Positions 6,558-9,979 of a stretch of 9,979 nucleotides of DNA are shown piece by piece (position 1 is the first letter of the stretch; each line of letters opens with the position of its first letter). The DNA lies in assembly GCA_018667995.1 (NCBI GenBank), contig JABIQT010000568.1, positions 1 to 9,979 of the forward strand. Direction: 5' to 3'. The translations under genes were made by a program, and so were the position numbers. The notes beneath the pieces are model-generated. The model saw nothing but the letters and a program-made list of their open reading frames with translations, was not told the DNA's origin and searched no databases. This DNA is from Candidatus Latescibacterota bacterium (GTDB lineage: Bacteria > JAAXHH01 > JABIQT01).

Positions 6558-7379
6558 ACCGAATCTACGAAAACCTTCAGGTTTCCACAGGATGGGATGG
6601 CCCGGAGGCCACTCCCGTCCATCGTTGATCGCATCGAAATCCGAAGTCTTGTCACAGAGCCAATAAAACATACGAGCGGCATCGTACCATTCCCGGAATT
6701 GCACGCGGAATGTGGGACCGTCCATGGCATAGTGTGGACTATGATCGTGCCCAAAATCAAAATTGGGATCTGCGATCCAGTCTCGTGACGGCGGTGACAT
6801 ACGCCAGTAGCAGTATTTGAGCATATTTCGAAGGCCCGTCGCCGTGGAGCGACCCCGTCGATGCCAGACGTTGTATGCCGTAATGAAAATCGAGCCGGCA
6901 GGCGCACTTGTCTGTACCGCACCACGCACTCGGTCGTAATGTGCCATGTAGTGCTGCAGGGCAAATATGAAATGGGATCCCGGTAGTACCTCCGTGGGCC
7001 CCAGTTCAAGTGGCGTGTCCTGAGGATAGTAGAACACCTGTAGATGATTGACTTCATATCCCATGCGCGACCCGCCGTCCCGGTGCCAACTTTGAGCGTC
7101 CGCCGGGCATTCGACTCGATGATTGGCCATGCCTGTGGGTAGCGCGAAGTTGGCGCCAAGCAGGGCCCGCACGGCATCTGCTGCTTGCGGATTGAGCAGG
7201 ACGTGCTCGATGAAGCGATCTTCCTGGAGCAGATCGGTGGGTTCATGGGTTTCGAGGAATTGGGTTACCCACTGGTTGATCTCGTCCGGTACGACGGATT
7301 GATACATCAGGTAGCCGTTTTTGCAGAAGGACAGGACATCTTCGTCGTTCATGGTGTTGACTACTTGGGATGAGTCCAT
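6549..7379 (-). CDS. PhyH-family Fe(II)/2-oxoglutarate dioxygenase 3
   Basis: A 276-residue PhyH-like oxygenase on the minus strand. It shows the family opening (VLSFCKNGYLMYQSVVP), H99 and D101 in SWHRDGG, LELGPTEVLPGSH (124-136), and the distal ligand H173 in VWHRRGRS, with R184 as the likely 2-oxoglutarate contact. The last third contains many aromatic residues (REWYDAARMFYWLCD), which could line a substrate pocket. The LGPTE-PGSH motif is shared with the second PhyH gene, though the rest differs strongly, so they are relatives rather than recent copies. The ATG at 7379 was chosen; GAGAG upstream is a weak ribosome-binding site. The in-frame ATG at 7352 has none. A TATAAT lies 47 bp upstream of the start. 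The gene converges on the second PhyH gene with no intervening base. Substrate unknown. Confidence 0.85.
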   Translation of the reverse strand: MDSSQVVNTMNDEDVLSFCKNGYLMYQSVVPDEINQWVTQFLETHEPTDLLQEDRFIEHVLLNPQAADAVRALLGANFALPTGMANHRVECPADAQSWHRDGGSRMGYEVNHLQVFYYPQDTPLELGPTEVLPGSHFIFALQHYMAHYDRVRGAVQTSAPAGSIFITAYNVWHRRGRSTATGLRNMLKYCYWRMSPPSRDWIADPNFDFGHDHSPHYAMDGPTFRVQFREWYDAARMFYWLCDKTSDFDAINDGREWPPGHPILWKPEGFRRFGGA

Positions 7380-7425
7380 TGGCGTCTCTCGCTTTAATTT
7401 TTCGGACCGTTGAGTATTGTTTTAT

Positions 7426-7431
7426 ATTATA
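7426..7431 (-). promoter_or_regulatory. Candidate -10 box for PhyH 3
   Basis: On the minus strand this reads TATAAT, an exact -10 consensus, in an A+T-rich tract 47 bp before the ATG at 7379. No good -35 hexamer stands at 16-18 bp; the nearest candidate, TTCGAC (7452-7457), is 20 bp away. The call rests on the -10 match and position only. Confidence 0.4.
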
Positions 7432-7496
7432 GAAGATATGTGATTACATTGGTCGAAATCAGACTGATCTGCTGGTGTGTATCGCTGTGCGACGTG

Positions 7497-7525
7497 TTGA
7501 TACTATGTTGTATGGGTTGTATCTT
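7497..7525 (+). promoter_or_regulatory. Candidate sigma-70-type promoter reading into repeat copy B
   Basis: TTGATA (7497-7502), a 17-bp spacer, and TATCTT (7520-7525): five of six and four of six consensus matches. Transcription would begin near 7532, just before repeat copy B, and run through it towards the small gene at 7912. If real, copy B is transcribed in the orientation in which its wobble pairs form. Hexamer matches of this quality are not rare in A+T-rich DNA. Confidence 0.35.
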
Positions 7526-7540
7526 CTGATATATAGAGTC

Positions 7541-7765
7541 GTTTAGAGATTGCCACTTTCTTTAGAAGAAAGTGGCGCAAAGAATCGCACGGATTACAAG
7601 GCGTTGGTGGAGTGACGTCTGGTAGTATGAGACGACTTAGGATCACCTCCACTCCCCGCTCCTCGCTGCGCGACCGGAGGACTTCGCTTTGCGATGTCCT
7701 CAAATGGCCACCCCGCATGGCCTCCTGATAGTGCGGCAATGGTTTATCGCTGAGTAATCTGTGCA
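7541..7765 (+). repeat. Structured dispersed repeat, copy B
   Basis: The best-folded copy of the three-copy element. The edge hairpin has 11-bp arms, GCCACTTTCTT (7552-7562) and AAGAAAGTGGC (7566-7576), around a TAG loop. The closing stem pairs 7587-7597 with 7754-7764 (one G-U), then GCG (7601-7603) with CGC (7748-7750). Inside are: GTGGAG-TGA (7607-7615) with TCA-C-CTCCAC (7643-7652), extended by CGTCT (7616-7620)/AGACG (7630-7634); TCGC-TGC-GCGA (7663-7673); GAGGAC-T-TCGC-TTT-GCGA-T-GTCCTC (7677-7701), with a central T-T mismatch; and GGCCA (7706-7710)/TGGTT (7740-7744), enclosing CCGCA (7713-7717)/TGCGG (7732-7736). It lies 147 bp upstream of the gene at 7912 in the same orientation. It could be a cis-acting leader, a free RNA or a non-autonomous mobile element. 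Confidence 0.85.
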
Positions 7766-7911
7766 TCAAGGAGTGAGGTACTGAATCGCAGCGGTATGTA
7801 CCAGATGTTATTATCACCTTCGGAATCGAACACATTGCCTAACACGGGACCGTAAACCAACTACTTTCCGCTGACAGAGCAGCACGACATTTTCGTATTG
7901 GAGACCATAGT

Positions 7912-8280
7912 ATGCAACAACGACTTATATCTGAGAGTGAACAATGTATCGCTTACCATAGTGCGGGGGAGCTGACGGAGGAACATCTGCGTGAACTTCT
8001 CAGCAGTGTGAAATCAGGCGGCCCCATGCGGGACCTTTTGTATCTTCAGGCCAGCGGCTCCTCGGTGACCAGCCAGGTGGTCGGCGTCTCTCTTGTACAG
8101 AATGGAGAGGTCGTATCCGACCTCCCAGAGCCAGAGGGATGGCCTTACGGCACGGTTCTCGAAGCGATTCGGGATGGTTGGCGCGTGATCTCGTTTCCAA
8201 ACCAGGCCCTGATGCTTGACGAATCCCGAGCGCTGGGATTGGGGTGCGAGTTTGTCCTGGAAAAATGGTCGTCCGCATAG
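7912..8280 (+). CDS. Small protein of unknown function
   Basis: A 122-residue soluble protein I cannot assign. The C-terminal half looks like a conserved small domain: EGWPYGTVLEAIRDGWRVISFPN, then ALMLDESRALGLGCEFVLEKW. There are no membrane segments, no cysteine pairs suggesting metal binding, and no known catalytic motif. The start is set by TTGGAG, with the last G eight nucleotides before the ATG. It is the only plus-strand gene between repeat copies B and C, lies 147 bp after copy B in the same orientation, and converges on the SDR gene with a 49-bp gap. Good ribosome-binding site, normal composition and the ordered C-terminal motif make it a real gene; a link to the neighbouring sugar genes is only positional. 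Confidence 0.7.
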   Translation: MQQRLISESEQCIAYHSAGELTEEHLRELLSSVKSGGPMRDLLYLQASGSSVTSQVVGVSLVQNGEVVSDLPEPEGWPYGTVLEAIRDGWRVISFPNQALMLDESRALGLGCEFVLEKWSSA

Positions 8281-8329
8281 CGTATTTCACCAACCCCCTG
8301 TTTTCATCCCAGGGCAGGGCATCGGACGG

Positions 8330-9127
8330 TTATTCCCAACTGGCGATGGGTGCCTGGATGCCCTCTTCAATCCACAGGAACCTACCGGTCACACCGGCGC
8401 TCTCCTCGCCCACCAGTCGCAGAACTAGATCTGCCGCTTTGCCCGGCGGATCCCCGCCGGTTTCGCCTACCCACTTTACCCATGCCCGATAGCCGTCCCC
8501 TTCCGCTCCCAACTTATCAGCTTCGTCACGAATAGCGGCCCACATGTCAGTCTTTACCTCTCCGGGATGAATTACGTTAGCAGTCACCCCACTATCCTGA
8601 AGCTCCGCCGCCAGATGCCTGGTGAACTGGTTTAAAGCCACCTTACTGGTTCCATAGGCGCTGTTCAATGGTCCTGGCGGATGCAGCGCGGCCGCAGAGG
8701 AAACGTTTACGATCCTTCCGAAACCGGCATCAACCATGTCCCCCATAAACGCCCGACACATCAAATAGGGAGCGATCGTATTGATGGTGATGGTCTCTAT
8801 CCACCGATCCGGATCACTGTCCCCTATCAACTGAATGGGCCCGAAGACCCCGGCCGCGTTTATGAGTATATCGATGCGACCGATCTGGTCTGACACAGTT
8901 TCCTTGACAAGGGCAACGCCGGATTGCGTACTCAAATCTGCTGGGATCGCGCAGGCACTCCCCCCGGCCTCAACGATGAGTCGCTCAGTTTCTGCCAGTT
9001 GATCAGCAGTCCTGGCAATGAGAGCGACCTTCACGCCGTGTGACGCGAGACGGCATGCGACCTCGCGACCCACACCTCGCCCGGCCCCCGTCACCACAGC
9101 CGCTTTTCCTTTTAGTGTCGACGACAT
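8330..9127 (-). CDS. Short-chain dehydrogenase/reductase (classical SDR)
   Basis: A 265-residue classical SDR with all hallmarks: cofactor loop TGAGRGVG (13-20), D64 in PADLS, NAAG (90-93), N116, catalytic S144 in NVSS, and Y158/K162 in YGTSK; HPGEVKTDM (187-195) is the usual segment after the active site. R39 in LIART at the end of the second strand suggests NADP(H), though not firmly. It would oxidise an alcohol or reduce a ketone in the cytoplasm. It lies three nucleotides after the mutarotase stop on the same strand, with its Shine-Dalgarno site (GGAAGGAAGG) inside the end of that gene, so the two form a tight operon. By context it may be an L-rhamnose (or related sugar) 1-dehydrogenase. 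A role on another substrate, as with many FabG-like SDRs, is equally possible. Confidence 0.85.
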   Translation of the reverse strand: MSSTLKGKAAVVTGAGRGVGREVACRLASHGVKVALIARTADQLAETERLIVEAGGSACAIPADLSTQSGVALVKETVSDQIGRIDILINAAGVFGPIQLIGDSDPDRWIETITINTIAPYLMCRAFMGDMVDAGFGRIVNVSSAAALHPPGPLNSAYGTSKVALNQFTRHLAAELQDSGVTANVIHPGEVKTDMWAAIRDEADKLGAEGDGYRAWVKWVGETGGDPPGKAADLVLRLVGEESAGVTGRFLWIEEGIQAPIASWE

Positions 9128-9130
9128 ACG

Positions 9131-9460
9131 CTATCCTTCCTTCCCGGCCCGCGTCTCGCAGCGGAATATCTCACGAAGATCTCCAGAATCCACGATGCCA
9201 TCGTCCCGAAACTCCATATAAGGCCCCATCACCTCTGCCCACTTGTCGTGGATCTCCGAATGCCATAGCCGGTCCCAGGCCTCTTCGTCGACAATCTCCG
9301 AAAACAGGAATAGCACCGGATCCTGTTCGAAAGTAGTGATGGTCGCAATGCCACACTTCTCGATCTCCGCCACCAGCTCCGGCCAGATCTCACTATGATG
9401 CCGCGTATATTCTGCCAAAGCACCGGGCTTGAGTCGCATGGTGAAAGCTTTTCGCAACAT
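9131..9460 (-). CDS. rhaM: L-rhamnose mutarotase
   Basis: A 109-residue protein closely following E. coli RhaM: MLRKAFTMRLKPGA at the start, EYTRHHSEIWPEL (17-29) with H22 and Y18 in the expected active-site positions, and a C-terminal EIFRCE near the family's end. It interconverts alpha and beta L-rhamnose, easing use by a following enzyme. The E. coli WW pair before YM is here a single Trp (KWAEVM), a variation that might alter sugar preference. The ATG at 9460 is preferred: it matches the family start and has AAAGG six nucleotides upstream. The open frame reaches 9607 but the extra 49 residues are not family-like. It is the first gene of an operon with the SDR. Upstream lie a strong hairpin (9638-9658) and repeat copy C. 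Confidence 0.9.
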   Translation of the reverse strand: MLRKAFTMRLKPGALAEYTRHHSEIWPELVAEIEKCGIATITTFEQDPVLFLFSEIVDEEAWDRLWHSEIHDKWAEVMGPYMEFRDDGIVDSGDLREIFRCETRAGKEG

Positions 9461-9630
9461 GAGTAGCCTTTCATATTTGAGATGAATTTGCCGTAAAGCG
9501 CAACGATCCACAGATACCGGATGTTTCTGTAGACGGATGGCTCCAGGAAACACATGAGAGAAACAGACCCGATCTATCAATATTTGTCCCGGCACCACAA
9601 ATGCCAAGTTCCGCAGCGCCGCCCAACCCT

Positions 9631-9669
9631 GACGGAGGTACCGGGCGCCGCCCGGTACGACGCACCGTC
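9631..9669. other. Strong G+C-rich hairpin upstream of rhaM
   Basis: A perfect 9-bp inverted repeat, GTACCGGGC (9638-9646) and GCCCGGTAC (9650-9658), around a 3-nt loop. It is enclosed by a second stem, GACGG (9631-9635) with CCGTC (9665-9669). It lies about 180 bp upstream of rhaM, between that gene and repeat copy C. There is no T-run on either strand, so a simple intrinsic terminator is not shown. It could be a leader structure, the end of a transcript that starts at copy C, or a protein-binding palindrome. Confidence 0.55.
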
Positions 9670-9705
9670 TTAAGCCACTATCAATCCAACATCAGTAGTT
9701 CCCAC

Positions 9706-9925
9706 TGCACAGTTTACTCAGCGATAGACCGCCGAAAACTTACCGCCGCCAACCCGGGGTGGCCGTTTGGCGATTGCGAAGCAAACGCCCTGTCGCGAAG
9801 CGAGGGGACTGGCCGGGCGGCGTTCATAAGTCACTTCAATTCCCCAGCCGAACATCCAGTCACGCATTGTAAACTGTGCGATTCTTTGCGCTACTTTCTT
9901 CTAAAGAAAGGAGCATTCCTTATAG
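9706..9925 (-). repeat. Structured dispersed repeat, copy C (inverted)
   Basis: Third copy, on the minus strand. Edge: CTATAAGGAATGC (9925-9913), then a hairpin with 7-bp arms CTTTCTT/AAGAAAG (9894-9910). Closing stem: 9863-9879 with 9707-9723, fully Watson-Crick. Its seventh base is changed in both arms relative to the other copies, so pairing is kept. Inner stems: GACTGG (9807-9812)/CCAGTC (9856-9861); TCGC-TTC-GCGA (9793-9803); GGCG-T-TTGC-TTC-GCAA-T-CGCC (9769-9789), repeating the T-T mismatch of copy B with different stem sequence; and GGCC (9761-9764)/GGTC (9727-9730). It lies about 245 bp upstream of rhaM and in the same orientation, so it could be part of the leader of that operon. 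Confidence 0.85.
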
Positions 9926-9979
9926 ATGCTCAACACACAATCATAATCCGCCGCAGCCAGCACCACTCAGGGATCTACC

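Noticed and set aside
7503-7835. 110-codon minus-strand open frame
   Set aside because: It covers repeat copy B and has no start signal; it is explained by the repeat.
8296-8314. Terminator between the small gene and the SDR (CCCTG/CAGGG)
   Set aside because: A 5-bp stem with a 9-nt loop and no T-run is too weak to claim.
9461-9607. N-terminal extension of rhaM
   Set aside because: The open frame continues, but the family starts at the MLRKAF motif, which has its own ribosome-binding site.
57-9925. CRISPR array made of the repeated motifs
   Set aside because: Only three copies, kilobases apart, in mixed orientation and far longer than CRISPR repeats.

Overview
The window looks like an accessory or intergenic-rich stretch of a bacterial chromosome of moderate G+C. 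Genes have Shine-Dalgarno sites and stand in short, loosely packed groups on both strands. The gene mix is three distinct phytanoyl-CoA-dioxygenase-like (PhyH) oxygenases, a rhamnonate-dehydratase-like enolase-superfamily enzyme, a short-chain dehydrogenase and an L-rhamnose mutarotase. I associate that mix with metabolically versatile marine or sponge-associated lineages, but the sequence alone does not fix a phylum. No rRNA, tRNA, CRISPR array, integrase or transposase was found.

Layout. Positions 57-280 hold copy A of a dispersed structured repeat, and 281-521 hold no gene I can support. A minus-strand gene (522-1439) encodes an HNH endonuclease of the sulfur-binding-domain type (phosphorothioate-dependent type IV restriction, ScoMcrA-like). 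Reading away from it is a plus-strand unit: a 20-codon leader ORF (1668-1730), an 11-bp perfect hairpin that holds the next gene's ribosome-binding site in its loop and its AUG in its stem, an acidic protein of unknown function (1747-2220), and a winged-helix/coiled-coil/tail-anchored membrane protein (2324-2866). Next come the minus-strand rhamnonate-dehydratase-like gene (2941-4101), about 740 bp without a recognisable gene, two plus-strand PhyH genes (4842-5678, 5766-6548) and a third PhyH gene on the minus strand (6549-7379). The stop codon of the third abuts that of the second. Copy B of the repeat (7541-7765) precedes a small unknown gene (7912-8280). The minus strand then carries rhaM-SDR as a tight operon (9460 to 8330), with copy C of the repeat (9706-9925) upstream of it in the same orientation.

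How it may work together. The mutarotase, the dehydrogenase and the enolase-superfamily dehydratase could act in sequence in non-phosphorylative oxidation of L-rhamnose or a related deoxy sugar. The PhyH oxygenases could hydroxylate or demethylate associated small molecules; their substrates cannot be read from sequence. The left part (HNH endonuclease, hairpin-controlled unit, DNA-binding-like membrane protein) has the flavour of a small defence or regulatory island.

The most unusual signals are non-coding. The first is a roughly 220-bp repeat present three times, whose sequence varies while its stems keep pairing, including G-U wobbles and a retained T-T mismatch. This suggests an RNA, or a mobile element that behaves like one. 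The second is the leader-ORF/hairpin device at 1652-1749, which looks like translational coupling or attenuation.
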